Assembly: GCA_032629725.1 (NCBI GenBank)
Contig: JAFEVB010000018.1
Coordinates: 1 to 64,000, forward strand
Direction: 5' to 3'
Source: Gremmenia infestans
Taxonomy: Eukaryota; Ascomycota; Leotiomycetes; Helotiales; Hamatocanthoscyphaceae
Length of the DNA: 64,000 bases
Under the pieces are notes generated by a model. That model had not been told where the DNA came from. It ran no database searches and was given only the letters and a program-made list of their open reading frames with translations. The translations under genes were made by a program, and so were the position numbers. Each line of letters begins with the position of its first letter. The stretch's first letter is position 1. Shown here one piece after another: positions 20,851-33,005 of this stretch.

Positions 20851-21170
20851 AATCTTCATCAGTGCATATGGAATTATTATAGCAATGCACTTCTACCAAT
20901 CCGATGGCCTAATTATCTGGAGTTCTTGTTAGCTGAAACGATACATAGCTTCTGAAATACGTTTTGATTCCCTACGTTCTTTTCAGGAGGCTCTATCTAT
21001 TACGTTGAAATTGCAACCCTGGATTTCTCTAGCTATAGACAGCTTGAAATTCGGACACCTTGATTCTGATTAGATTGGCAAATTCCAGTCTTCGGCCTCT
21101 GAATGTCAATGCCTCCTGCCCCGCTTGCTCTCTTTCATATTCAGAATATCCAAGTCCTTCGTCAACAACT
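20851..21170. other. Convergent intergenic region
   Basis: 320 bp between the hydrolase stop codon and the end of the broken membrane-protein frame on the other strand. Nothing recognisable. Part of it may be the missing 3' portion of that gene, but translation shows no homology to what such a protein should continue with. Confidence 0.5.
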
Positions 21171-22298
21171 TCACAATACTTCACCTCCATCCTTACTACT
21201 GCTGTTGTTGTCCCACACCACTTCTGTCATTGAGCAGTTTGCCGCGAGCTCAGCTGCTTTCACGATCCCGTAGCATTCTCCAGAACAGCCATTGAAAGGG
21301 TTCGGTATGCATTCCCTTGTTATGTAGCTGTTGATGATCTGTGCGTAGGTTGTGTTCATTATGAATTTTTGAGAAGCGGAACTAAAGATACCGCTATCGC
21401 ATCCACCGGTGTAACCGCAAGGAATTTCTTGGGCAATTGGAACAGTGACGTTCACCATTGTGACGAGGGGCTTTGAGAGAATGGTCGAGGCTTGTTGGAG
21501 CAAGCGTCCATCAAGCACAATGGCCGAAGCAACGACAGTGCCGAAGCAACGACAGTTGCGACTGCAACGAAATTGAATCCGCGACCAGACTTTACTGTTC
21601 CAAGAATCGAGTCTCTAGACTCCTAGTACCGACTGAGGTCATAGAGCGTTCCACATTGGAGTGCCTTTCGCCACCACTCCACAGACTCAGCTTCAATCAA
21701 CAGAGAAGGAAAAAGTATCTTACAGCAAGAATAACACACTCAGAGCGAGCATACTCGAGAAAGACATTGGCCGTGGCGGAAAAAACAGCTAGATGAAAGA
21801 ACAGTGGGAGATACCAACCTCCTGTCCATAAGACTTATACAAAATAACTGCATCTGCGCCGGCGCATAGAAGTACCCTGAGTAGAGCCAGGACACCAGCA
21901 TAATTGAGTCGTCGAAGAAAACCAGAGACCCATGGATCGCCGCCATGTGTCTCCCTAGGAACACCGTTGATTGAAGGAGCATTGTTGGTGGAAAAAACTC
22001 TAGATGGAATCCTAGAAGGAGCTCTTAGAAGATCTTTAGACGAAACAGCTGAGACGGTTCTATGGTGCTTGGAAGTCCTCTGGTTACGAGACTTTGTTGT
22101 TTTAGGACGCTCAGAAACACAAAGAGCTGCGTCAAAGCAGCTCATTTTCGGGCTCGTGCGCATCGGCTTTTTCAGTAGTAGGGACTTGGAGAGATATTTC
22201 GCATATTGAACAATTACTTTAGAGCAGGGGTAAAGTGGATCGCTAGAGGTGATCTCAGAGTGAAAGAGCAAGTGGAGTGAGTTGGTAAGTTGCTTCAT
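21171..22298 (-). pseudogene. Broken gene for a large fungal membrane protein (DUF3176-like)
   Basis: The minus strand encodes the beginning of a family of big fungal membrane proteins: a basic N-terminus, then PWVSGFLRRLNYAG with a hydrophobic helix (ALLRVLLCAGADAVILY), a second stretch AVFSATANVFLEYARSECVI, WWRKALQCGTLYDLSRY, a membrane helix FVAVATVVASAIVLDG, and an extracellular Cys-rich start (IPCGYTGGCDSG ... CSGECYGIVKA). The pieces lie in different frames. The damage I see: frame changes around 21795-21830; an in-frame TAG after LSRY (about 21620); an exact 17-bp tandem duplication (21523-21539 and 21540-21556) that shifts frame inside the membrane helix; and an early stop at 21171, after which no family sequence follows. 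An intron of about 48 bp is likely near 21680-21725. Relatives are usually several hundred residues longer. Family name from memory, moderately sure. Confidence 0.7.
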
Positions 22299-25200
22299 TG
22301 CTTGATCTTTCTACAGGGGAACGCTCTTATATATACGGTGGTGCTTCGGCTTGTTGGCCTTTGCACGGATCGCTATCAGCTGATCACTTTCAACATCGAA
22401 CACAGTTGGCAATATGAAGAAGTCTTGTGACAAGGACATGTTTTGGCTCTATATACGAATTTGCTCATCCTAACAATTGGTAGAGCTAATATACCGCCAA
22501 GATCTTGGTATTCCGTTTCTGCCTCCCAAGGTAGCCTTGCGGGATAATAAGAAGGATGGCGGCTCTTTACAGTGCCGGTGATTGGGGTTTGATATTGAAC
22601 TGTGCCACTAGCATGAAAGGGCTTTGTAGAAAATATGCTTAAATAGCAAACCTAAAGTTGCCGAGCGGTTGTCTTTGGCTCCCAATTGGTGGCGGCTACT
22701 TGGCTGAGCTGCTTGTAGCCGCCGTGTTTCAGGAGTCGAAACACGTCACGTGAAGATATACAGTGTAGTTTGCTTGGCTTGCCATATTATTCTGTAAAAC
22801 GTTGGGGCATTGCAGATATTGGGACGAATATTTGAGGGTAGAAGGAGCTACATAGATTCGACAGAAGTGCTGCGCTTAGCGCATTTTCCGTTTTTAGGTG
22901 AAGCACACGAGCGAAGTGCGAAGTTTCGTGGATAGCATTTTTTCTCGAAACTTAACAAAATACTTACAAGTTACCATGATTCAGGCATGATATACCTGTA
23001 GACTTCCGATCTCGCAAAACCTCTGAGTCCACCAAACCCAAAAGTCGATCTCAATTGTGAGCTATCATATTCCCCACAGTGGCATGTCTTGGAGCTACAT
23101 AAAACGGTTGGGTTCGAGTGTCATTGCTTTGCTGTCAAAATGGACCTCTGCATTGCATCGACGCCGCGCCGTTTTTGTATCTCGAAGAGTGCTCACCGCT
23201 GATGTGAGTTGCCGATTCTGCTTGGAATAGGAGCCTTGCAGTTCTTGACATATGCGAGTCGTACGGAAAAGCTGCAGTTATGATACTCATCACATTGGAG
23301 CGGGGTATTCACCGACTTTTAGAAAGAGTATGCAGAAGTGAGTGAGAAGAGGAGGAAGTCTTTATTTGAAGAAAAATGTAATTTGAAGGAGGTGAAAATG
23401 CTGATCGAGGACAACAGGAACAACAGAGGGGAAAATCGATACCTTGCGGAAATCCTTGGCCTTGTGCGACGCAGACGAGTGACCGCATCTATTAAAAAGT
23501 TGAGAAATATCGGCATCGCGACATACACTGATGCAATGAGCTTGAGGGTCTGTGGTTCAGAATAGAAGAAGAATCAGGATAGCCCTATAGGCGGGGACTT
23601 TACGCTTGATGGAGTGCCTGGCCTCGAATTCTGATATAACAATCCAAGCTGTATGCGGCTGCTTAAGCACAGTTGGCTTGCGTTTCAATCTCAAAAGAAA
23701 AAAGTTTCGTTCCAAATTAGGAGGGTCGTCAACACTGTACTGCCCCAAAGCTCGCCCCGCGAAGTGAAAGCGGCCATCGGGCAATGCCGAAACGTGGAAC
23801 CTCGACTCGACTCAATTGAGCATCTTGAGGCGGACAACGTGGGACTACCCTGTAAGAAGCCTCTATTTGGGCAAATTGCAACACTGTAGCTCATCTCGTC
23901 TGAAGTTCTGGAAAGTTGCTTGTTCTTCTCCTGGACCTCATCGCATCGCAGGGAAGCGACCGTGGTCATAATAGAAGGTGCAACTTCCCGCCTTCACCTT
24001 GAACCCCCCCGGCCTTAGATGCAGCTTGGGAAGAGAGTATGACCACCGAAGAAGAGGAGAAGAGAAAGGCAATTGAGGAGCATGGCAAGGGCAAGGTCGA
24101 GACGATCTACTGCACGAAAGCAACCCTGTTCTGGCTTGGTCGTTTTAGGCAAGGCGCCTCTACTCATTATCTGGAATTGACTACTCTCATTGGCCTTTGC
24201 TATCGTAATTACTTCACTTCTGTCGTCCTCTTATTCATATGTAGGAGGTTCAGACCGAAACGCAGTGCACGCCTGCAATTCATGTGGGCTCTGACCGCTG
24301 TGCAACAGAGGTCTCTTGCAGCTTCTCTATTCATCGAAACGTCCAAGGCGCGGCGCTCAATGCAAGCTCCCATCTCTGCAAGTATTCTTGTCAGCGGCGG
24401 ACCGCGTCGAACATAGGAGGTACACATGGGAAACAATCATCCATCTCGTTCGATCTGTGGGGAATTCTGTCTTCCATTTGTTCTAGCATACTGTAGGCAG
24501 CATCCCGATTCTATTCGCGATATGTATTTCACGGTTTTGACCGTCGATACTCGAGCATGATAGCACGAAGCGCCAGCCCTGTAGTGTCCATGATCTACAT
24601 GCAGAAAACTTTCGTTTCCCAGACATCTCCAGAAAGAGTAATCCATCTGAGAACCCTGTGTCTGCATCATGCATTTGCGAGGTTATCGTGAACCTGTGAA
24701 AACTTCTACAAGAAGTGATTGGAGGTTTCGACCATATGGCTTGCCAAGGAGTACGTCCAAATAGGTCTTGTTGTTCATACTGCTCTTGAGATCAATGGGT
24801 GCACAGAAAACCTGTGGCGTCACCATTCGGGTTAAGTATAGCGGGACAATTCGTGCTATTCAGCTCCCACGACATCTGAAATCTGGATGAGTTTCAAAGT
24901 TTCAAAGTTTCGAGTTGATTTCGCATCGGGTACCGGCGTGATCGTGTGCAAGAAATGATGCTCTTGAACTTGATATCTACTAAGACCTTCTAGAGCCTTT
25001 TAGATTTCTTCTAGCACCTTTAGACCCCGCGTCCACCTCTTTCCTAAGTTTCGGGGCTCCGTTTACAGTACCGTAGCTTTGATTTCCTTATCAGTGACTA
25101 AATAATAACTTTCGGGCCCTCGAGCCCACGGCTAAGGCGATTGGCTGAGGGAATCTTTCACGGTTGCTTCCACCCAACCACCAAAACATCGGAGTCGTCC

Positions 25201-25483
25201 GCAGGCCGGACCCATTGCATATTGCATACAACACCTCTTTCTCCACGCAGAGCTACCCTGATCGTAGATCCCTGTTGCATGGTGGCAATACACGGTTACT
25301 AGATTTTTGTATATTACTATCATCAGTCCTCCCTGTTTACTGTTCCAATGCAAGCAGGACATTGGAAGTGAAGGTCAAACATTTGAACCTACCTCTCACT
25401 CCAATTGGGATACTCGAATAGTTTCGGAATATTAAACGAAAACAGTCCCATACCTCCAATCTCGACATAACTCATCCTTCAAA
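22299..25483. other. 3.2-kb stretch without a convincing gene
   Basis: Between the broken membrane-protein gene and the permease. Several short open frames exist on both strands but none has a recognisable domain or a supported splice structure. One weak candidate is at about 24039-24500 (see findings). GTCACGTGA at 22745-22753 is a CACGTG-type site. The direct repeat TTTCAAAGTTTCAAAGTTTCGAG is at about 24893. The right end should contain the promoter of the permease gene. Confidence 0.5.
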
Positions 25484-27169
25484 ATGGGTCCTTTTTCGAA
25501 AAACAAGTCCGACTTCGACGTCGAGTCAGTACCGGCTGAGAAATCAGTGGGCTCGAGCGAATATGGCAGCGGTATTGTCCCAGACGAAGGTGCTGTCCCC
25601 GCCGAGACTTTCGTTCTGGGAGATTCTTGGTATGCGAGGACACAGAGACTCGCGGGGAAATTCGGTGTAGAGCAGAGAGGTATCGAGCGTGTTCCAAGTG
25701 ACGAGCGTTCCGATGCTGGTATGTCACAAATTGGAACTTTGGTAAGCTTCCCTTCGTATATGATTTTGCAATCCAAAATCGTCACTAACTCCAAAATAGT
25801 GGCTCAGTGCCAACATGGTCGTTTCGTCTTTTGCCATTGGAGCTCTGGCATATCCTGTCTTCTACCTTGGATTCATTGACACAATTTTGATCATCTTCTT
25901 TGTTAACTTAATGGGAATACTTCCTGTCTGTTTCTTTTCGACTTTTGGCCCTCGATTCGGATTGAGACAGATGGTGCTAAGCCGTTTCTACTTTGGATGG
26001 TATGGTGTAAAAATCAGTAAGTCACCTGAAGCTCCAATGGCGGTCCTGGATCTGACCTCTTCGAAGTTGCTGTTTTCAATATCCTGGCTTGTCTTGGTTG
26101 GTCCTCTGTAAATGTCATTGTTGGAGCCCAATTGTTCAATGCTGTCAACCACAATATGCCTGGCTGGGCTGGTATTCTGGTAATTGCGGTCTCAACATTC
26201 CTCATTACCCTCTTCGGGTATAAGATTGTTCACACCTACGAGAGATACTCCTGGATCCCATGCTTAATCATCTTCTTGGTTGTATTGGGAGAATTCGCCC
26301 ACTCTGGTGAATTTTCGAACATCCCAATGGGCGTTGGGATATCTGAAGCAGGATCTGCTCTTTCCTTTGCCGCATCGGTTTATGGGTTCGCCACTGGATG
26401 GACCTCCTATGCTGCCGACTACACTGTTTACCAACCCGTCGGCCGTTCCCGCAAATCGATCTTTCTGTGGACGTTCGCCGGCCTTTCATTCCCTCTTCTA
26501 TTTACCCAAATGCTCGGTGCTGCTATCGCAACGGCAATGGCTGCCAACGACGGAGACAATGCTTACATGGATGGCTACAGTTCTTCTGGCATTGGAGGAC
26601 TTCTGGCCACCGTCATCGTCCCACCATTGGGCAAATTCGGTCAATTCTGCTTGGTCATCCTCGCACTCTCCATCGTTGCCAACAACTGCCCGAACATCTA
26701 CTCCGTCTCTCTCAGTCTCCAACTCCTGGCTCGTGTGTCCCAACGCGTTCCCCGATTCATTTGGACCTTTATCGGAACATGTGTCTATGTTGCCATCGCA
26801 ATTCCAGGTTACAGTCACTTTGAGTCCATCCTCGAGAACTTCATGTTGGTGATTGGGTACTGGCTGGCTATCTATGAAGGCATCTCCATCTCGGAACATG
26901 TCTTCTTCAAGCGTGGATTTAGCGGATACAACCCTCAGGACTATCTTGAGCCTAGCAAACTTCCTCCTGGATTCGCCGCCATCACTGCTTTCCTCTTGGG
27001 TGTCATGGGAGCTGTGCTCGGAATGGCTCAGGTCTGGTTCACGGGTCCCATTGGAAAGCTCTGCGGTGCTGAATATGGCGGTGACGTTGGATTTGAATTG
27101 GCGTTCTCCTTCTCTGCTATCTCCTACTGTATATTAAGATATTTCGAAAAATCTTACTTTAAACGGTAG
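25484..27169 (+). CDS. Purine-cytosine permease (NCS1 family)
   Basis: Proton symporter of the plasma membrane for cytosine and purines, fungal Fcy2/FcyB group. Three exons: 25484-25741, 25800-26016 and 26067-27169, joined across introns of 58 and 50 bp, giving 525 residues, normal for the family. The reading after splicing is continuous: GTL/WLSANM and GVKI/IAVFNILACLGW, which matches the conserved core of these carriers. About 12 hydrophobic helices follow an acidic N-terminal tail of about 90 residues. Typical motifs are WYARTQRLAGKFGVEQRGIE (before helix 1), FGWYG, SVYGFATGWTSYAADYTVY and SIVANNCPNIYS. It is convergent with HMG-CoA reductase. Exact substrate preference cannot be read from sequence. 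Confidence 0.93.
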
Positions 27170-27818
27170 AAGTTTGAGTTGGAAGGCGTCCTGTTTTTAT
27201 CAGCTTTAAAAATGGTTGGATTATGATGTGGGGGCGAGCATACTATGTTTGTTTTGGAGATATACCCCACCTATATTTACTCCCATAAAAATTATTTTAT
27301 ATTCGATAAATAATTTTTCCTTGACTCTTATTGTTGTTAATGCCCTCCATGCGCAACATTACCTCAATATATATATCTCTGCAATCATCCCACTATCCTA
27401 CTTCAATATAAGATTAGAAGCCAACCCTGGAAATAACGACTGTTACGTGCGAGTACACGCACGGCATTGCGTCTTCCATAAATACATTAAATATTTGACT
27501 CGTTCTTCAAGGTGATTCTCATGCGGAATAGGGGTCGTCTCCCCAGTAAGCGCAATTATGACTAGCAATAGCATGTAGTATGAGATGTTTTAAGTGGCTT
27601 TCATTTTAAGCTCCTGCGTCTAAAGTATCTAACCACCCCAGTCCAAAAGTTCGGAGCAAAGTGTAAAAACAATTGAAGAAAGACCAAATCTAGGTCTATG
27701 TCTGCATTGACACCAAGGTAAACAGTGCCCAAGTTTATAGCAACCTTTTGTGCTCTAGATTAATGAAAACGCCATAAAAACTCCATCCAATGCCAATTAT
27801 TTATTTCCATTTACTGCA
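27170..27818. other. Convergent intergenic region
   Basis: Holds the 3' untranslated regions of the permease (plus) and HMG-CoA reductase (minus). AT-rich, with no gene; the 99-codon open frame at 27216-27515 has no recognisable domain. Confidence 0.6.
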
Positions 27819-30800
27819 CTATTTCTTCGCCTCGGCAGCTCTGAGAATAGCAGCTGACGACATTGTGGTAGAGGGCGACATTGTTAAGCCAGCTCTTTCT
27901 TGCATGCTTGCCACTGCAGTAGTCACGGGTGTTTGAGCACCAGGCGGTGCTGGGGTGCTCGTTCTCGTTACGGGCGCACTACGGTTGTGTGCCATATGGC
28001 TTTGAACCAAATGGCCTGCAGCAAGAGCACTGCATAGTGACAGTTCTCCTGCAAGCACACCCGCCGCAACAATGCGCGCAAGTTTTCGGGCATTGTCACC
28101 CGGGTTCGTGGGATGCGAGCCTCGGACACCGAGCAGATCAAGCATCGCGCTTTGTGGTTCAAGAATTGTACCACCACCCAATGTTCCAACCTCGATGGAG
28201 GGCATCGAAACACTGATTTGAAGGTTCCCACGAAGGCTACGTGATTTGATTAGTAGAGTTCATCAATCTTTGGGTTAGAGGTCAGCTTACTTCTTCATGA
28301 GTGTGATACAGTTACTGCTTTCAACGTTTTGGGCTGGATCTTGACCAGTGGCTAAGAAAATGGCAGTGACAATGTTCGAGGCATGGGCGTTAAAGCCACC
28401 AATACTTCCGGCCATTGCGCTTCCGACCAGATTCTTGGCAATATTCAGCTCCACCATAGCATCGACACTCGTCTTGAGGACCTTTCGCACAGTCTCGGCA
28501 GGGATGATGGCCTCTGCAACAACGCTCTTTCCCCGACCATCAATCCAGTTGATTGCAGCGGGCTTCTTGTCAGTGCAGTAGTTGCCAGAAACCGAAATGA
28601 CATTCATGTCGTCAAATCCGCTGTCTGACATGACAGTCAAAGCATACTCGACGCCTTTGGAGATCATGTTCATCCCCATTGCATCACCAGTAGTAGTCTT
28701 GAAACGTGGATAGAGATTTGTGCCTGCCAACGCAGTCTTGAGTGACTGAAGACGAGCAAATCTGCTCGTAGAGTTGAACGCCTTTCTCATCGTTTCTTGG
28801 CCAGCTTCGGAATCTAACCATACTTTCGCGGCGCCTGCTCGCTCCAGAGTCTCAAATGCAACAATGGGGCCTCGAGTCATGCCATCACCCGTTATGACGG
28901 TGACTGCGCCGCCGCCAGAATTGATAGCTTTAGCACCGCGACTCGTACTGGCGACAAGAACACCTTCTGTCGTAGCCATGGGTAGGAAAAAGCTCTGACC
29001 ATCAATGACAATCGGTCCAGCAACACCAAGTGGTAAGGGCATATATCCAATAACGTTTTCGCAACAAGCGCCAAGGACACGATCATAGTTGTAGTTCTGG
29101 TACGGTAACAAGGACGACTCCAATAGACTAGTAGTCTCGGAAGTAGCGGGAGTTCGCGAGATGATCGATCTCCGAATCTTGACAGCGCGAGTAGCATCCT
29201 TCAATGTTTTTTCGAGAGCATAGCCAGGAATTTTGCCTTGCAAGGACAGCTCTACGAGCTCCCTATCGGTGAGCTCTGGTGTTCGCTTTTCTCGAAGAAT
29301 CTGATCCATTTGTTCCTGGGTACGGCGTAGACTGGGCTCTGTTTGCGCTCGGCTAAGAGTAGATGGCCGACTGTCTACCGGAGTTCTGCGCATGGTGAGA
29401 ACGTCTGACTCATCGTCTGTTGTTGCTGGAGTTGGTGGTGCTACATTTTCAGTAGCTGTTGGATCGATGGAGGGTAACTTCAATGTCGGCGTTGAGGCTG
29501 AGTTGTTGAACCTCTCAGCTAACGCAAGCTCTGAAGCATCCACGGAATGGTGAGGAGCCAGCTGCAGGGGTTCTTTAATGCTCCATCTCGCAGCATTGAA
29601 TAGATAACCGTTCAAAATCACACTCAATGCTAGAAGAACGACTATCCATTTTGACAAAATCGGATCTTCTAGGCTCTTGAGTATGCCATCAACGACGCGG
29701 CCCCCCATCCCATAGTCGCTGACGTATTCTCCATTCTCATTTCGTAGTGATGATCTGTCCTTAACCCCTCTGGAAGGCTTGGCGTAATGTATCGAAGGGT
29801 ACTCGAGCTCGTACTTGATAGGTGTAAGTATGGTGACCACGGTCGATTTGTCATGAGACTTCGCAGACTCGAAGATGAAATCGAGACCATTCGATGCGAC
29901 TTTGAATGGATCCATGGGAGGCGAGTTTATGACGTGCAGTCCATTCCCCGCAATCCCACTCACTGTAGGAGGCGCTGCGTTGTTCTTTCCACCTCGGAAT
30001 GGGATGGTGCAGATGTTTAGAGCGTTGATTATGACAAATCCCGACACCATGAGAACCTTGAATTTCGGGATGCTGCTGTCCCGGACTTTGCGTCCAAATA
30101 TATCGCTGGTACCTGAGTTCTTGGCTTTCGGCCATTCCTCGCTTTGGGCAACAGTCTCAGCTACACGGTGGTTGACACCATCATCTTCAAGAGCTTGGCG
30201 TAGCGCAACGTGGCGTTTGATCCGGTTGAATTCCAGCTTGATACTTAGAATAGCTGTGTAGAAGGTGAAAAGGAGAATGCAGTCGAATACCAGAATCCAA
30301 GCAGCTAGGAAACAGAAATGTTGCAATCCGCCTTGTACACCAGAAAACGCCCCCATAGTTAAAAGGGAAATTTCAACAACGTAGTCACGGACGATTTCGT
30401 AGCCCTTCTCCTCAATAGCTACTTGAACAGCATATCCAATCGAAGTTGACATTTGTTTCTTCTCCAAATCTCCAGCTTTGGGGCTGCTCTGAGCTCGTGG
30501 TCTGCGTGTGTTTATTGATGCGGACAATACAGCCTTAGTCAGGAAGATGGCCTTATCGAAACCAATTATGACCACTAGGAACGGTAACCCTTCCGAAAGC
30601 AGTACCATGTTCATTGGTACTCCCATTTTTGTAGTTACAAGGAGGCCAAAGAGGAAGGCGAATACCGATGAGATCAAGGTAGTTGCAAAGAGCCAGAAAT
30701 TGGAACCCATTCGTCTCATAGAGGCGAAAAGAGAGACAAAGGTTAGATGCATAGTCGTGTATCCCAGAACCATGATTATGATGTCGAGCGTCTTGGCATT

Positions 30801-31538
30801 TTTAATCAGATCCACGAATTCGGTCCAGGCGTTCAGGGCCCAACTTCTGACACTGTAATCCGATTCATGAACCCTCGCAGCTTTCATCAGCCACATCTTT
30901 TGCTCTCTGAGATGCTCAGCTTCCATTCCAGTACGGGCTTTTTCGTCGTCTAGTTCTAGTTCCATGACAGAATTTGGCAGTTCTTGAGCCCCGGCAAGAA
31001 ATTCCGCAGCTTGGCTGTATGGAACTGAGTATGCTAGAGCACTGTCCTGGGAGAGTGGGGCCAACGGGTTGGACGTCGAGGGTAGGTGGGTGACGGTCAA
31101 GTTTTCCGGTACGGGTACAACGTTGGGTAGAGGAGCAGTCTGTGGAGAATTGGCGGCTAGCGAGTCCGGGAAGACAAACGTGAGAAGGGCTAGATGATCC
31201 ACGCCCTGTGGGATTGGGGTCGTAGTGTCCGTTGCTTGCCATTTCCAACCAGTCTCTTCTCCAACTCTCAGTTGACGGCTACCTGCAGTTAAGGAGGTCC
31301 AGTCGGCCTTTCCCCCCGCCGTAGCTTTCACCACATCGAATAGACTACTTTCCAGCAGGCCAATATAAGTCGTGCTCGCCAAGAAGGCAACAATGACAAT
31401 TGTATGTATGGGGTGGAGACATGCTCTGTACGAGATGGCCTGCAAAATCGGTGTGATTTTTTTGTTCAACCAAATCGGACGAGCAGGAGTCTTCGCAGTC
31501 TCTGTCTGAGCCCCGCGAATTCGGGGAAGAAGAGGCAT
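27819..31538 (-). CDS. HMG-CoA reductase (NADPH), sterol-sensing-domain type
   Basis: Rate-limiting enzyme of the mevalonate/ergosterol pathway, reducing HMG-CoA to mevalonate; an ER membrane protein. Two exons, 31538-28291 and 28236-27819, with a 54-bp intron; the junction reads CITLMK/NLRGNLQISVSMPSIEVG. Total 1221 residues. The N-terminal part holds one helix at about 45-65 and the sterol-sensing multi-helix block at about 250-430. A linker (about 640-760) precedes the catalytic domain. Catalytic residues are visible: Glu in ENVIGYMPLPLGVAGP (about 826), Asp in GDAMGMNMI (about 951), Lys in DKKPAAINW (about 991) and His in QSHMAHNR (about 1163). The Ser right after HNR is at the place of the AMPK phosphorylation site of animal reductase. 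The 60-residue tail after it is low-complexity. The start is the first Met of the long frame. Confidence 0.97.
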
Positions 31539-33005
31539 TTTCGAGGTTTCAAGGGTTTGGAGGTCTTGTAACAGGATTTAAAAAGCCATCGAAAGGTGCG
31601 GGTTATCTGCTGTTGTTTTGTCTGTCTATGGGGCGCAGCAGTCAGCTTCTATTACCCAGCAGAGTTTGAACATGCGACGAGGGTCTTGAAAAAGTAAACA
31701 TGCGCGAGGCGATTGGAAACTATCCCGAGTATTTGACTCCGAACAGACTCGGAGGCCGAATCATTTTAGGAAAATACCGAGAGGTGCGTTTATTCTCAAC
31801 AGACTCGGCCGAACCCTTTTGGGCCGCCGCCCATCGGTGCCAATGACATGGCAGAGATCTGACAGAGGCTTTCCCGAGTCTCAATTGATACGTATCTTGC
31901 GGGAACCGACGACTCCCGCGTGGATAGCTATAGGATTCCTGTATGGTATCGCAGAGAAGGTGGAATTTGGGGAGACATGGAAAACGCGCAAACAAACAGA
32001 CATACCTTGAACTAGACCTGGGACTGGGACTGGAACTGGTGGTCTTGAGTACAGTACTCGAGTGGTGTTGAATCCAGGAGTATGGCCCAAAGCTGGCGAG
32101 TTGTGCGCGACCTTGGTGAGTCTTGTAGAGAAAGAGAAAAGGAGGACCAATTTGGGCGGGCTAGAAGCAAGAGGCGATGGAAATGAATTTCGGTTACAGT
32201 TCTAGCGTTTCCCGATAGTCACTGCACGGTACTACTAAAGGTAATACTGTACTATTCTAGGTTCCCGATAAAGGGGTACAGCGCCCCTGAAGAAAGAAAC
32301 TTTAGAAATGAGGATGCACAATATTGGAAAGGCTTGGTATTGTTCTTTTGCCTCCTTTCAACTTTGATTTCCTAAAGTAATAGCCGTAGTTTCTCCTTCA
32401 CTTATGGCTCATGTTAATGCTCAAGTGGGTGTTGGACTGTACTTTCCAATCAAGGGTAAAAAGAAGCTACCTACCTAGTACCTTAGGAGGCAATAGTGGG
32501 GATTCATTCGACGTTTACAAGTATCTTTCCTCTCCTGCTTCTTTGCCACCACACTACTCGTAGCACATTACGTTATGCAGTAGAGGGGCACTGTACTGTA
32601 CCTGCATTTGAAGACGTTACGTTATTATTTCGAGCTACAATTTTTGTGTTTGTGATAAATCAGAATCCGTTTTTATGCTGAGGCGTGGCGTCCAAGAGAG
32701 TTACAATTATTACAGTAGCGCAAGATTCCTTCCCCGCAACATGCGATAAGCTCAAGATCCAAAAGAATGCCACCGCTCTGATAACCAAGTGATTCACATC
32801 TCGAGCTGGCCGTATTGTTTTTTCCTTTTCATATAATATCTACGGGTCAATTGACTCGTCATTATCTTCTCAGTCCTCCTAGTGCCGACCTGGCATTTCC
32901 AGCATTTCCCTAAAAGTAATACAAAGCTACTACGACCCCTCATTCTTGGCCATAAGCTTCAAAGCTTCCCCACAACATAACATTGATAGCTTCACATTTA
33001 CCAAC
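31539..33005. other. Divergent intergenic region (1.5 kb)
   Basis: Between HMG-CoA reductase (minus) and nicotinamidase (plus), so it should contain both promoters. No gene seen. Pyrimidine-rich tracts occur near 32500-32560. I did not find a sterol-response element that I would defend by eye. Confidence 0.55.

Noticed and set aside
22655..22745. tRNA-like A-box (TTGCCGAGCGGTTG) and a TCGAAAC-containing segment 70 bp later
   Set aside because: No matching acceptor-stem halves, no believable anticodon arm, and the spacing does not fit a normal or Leu/Ser-type tRNA.
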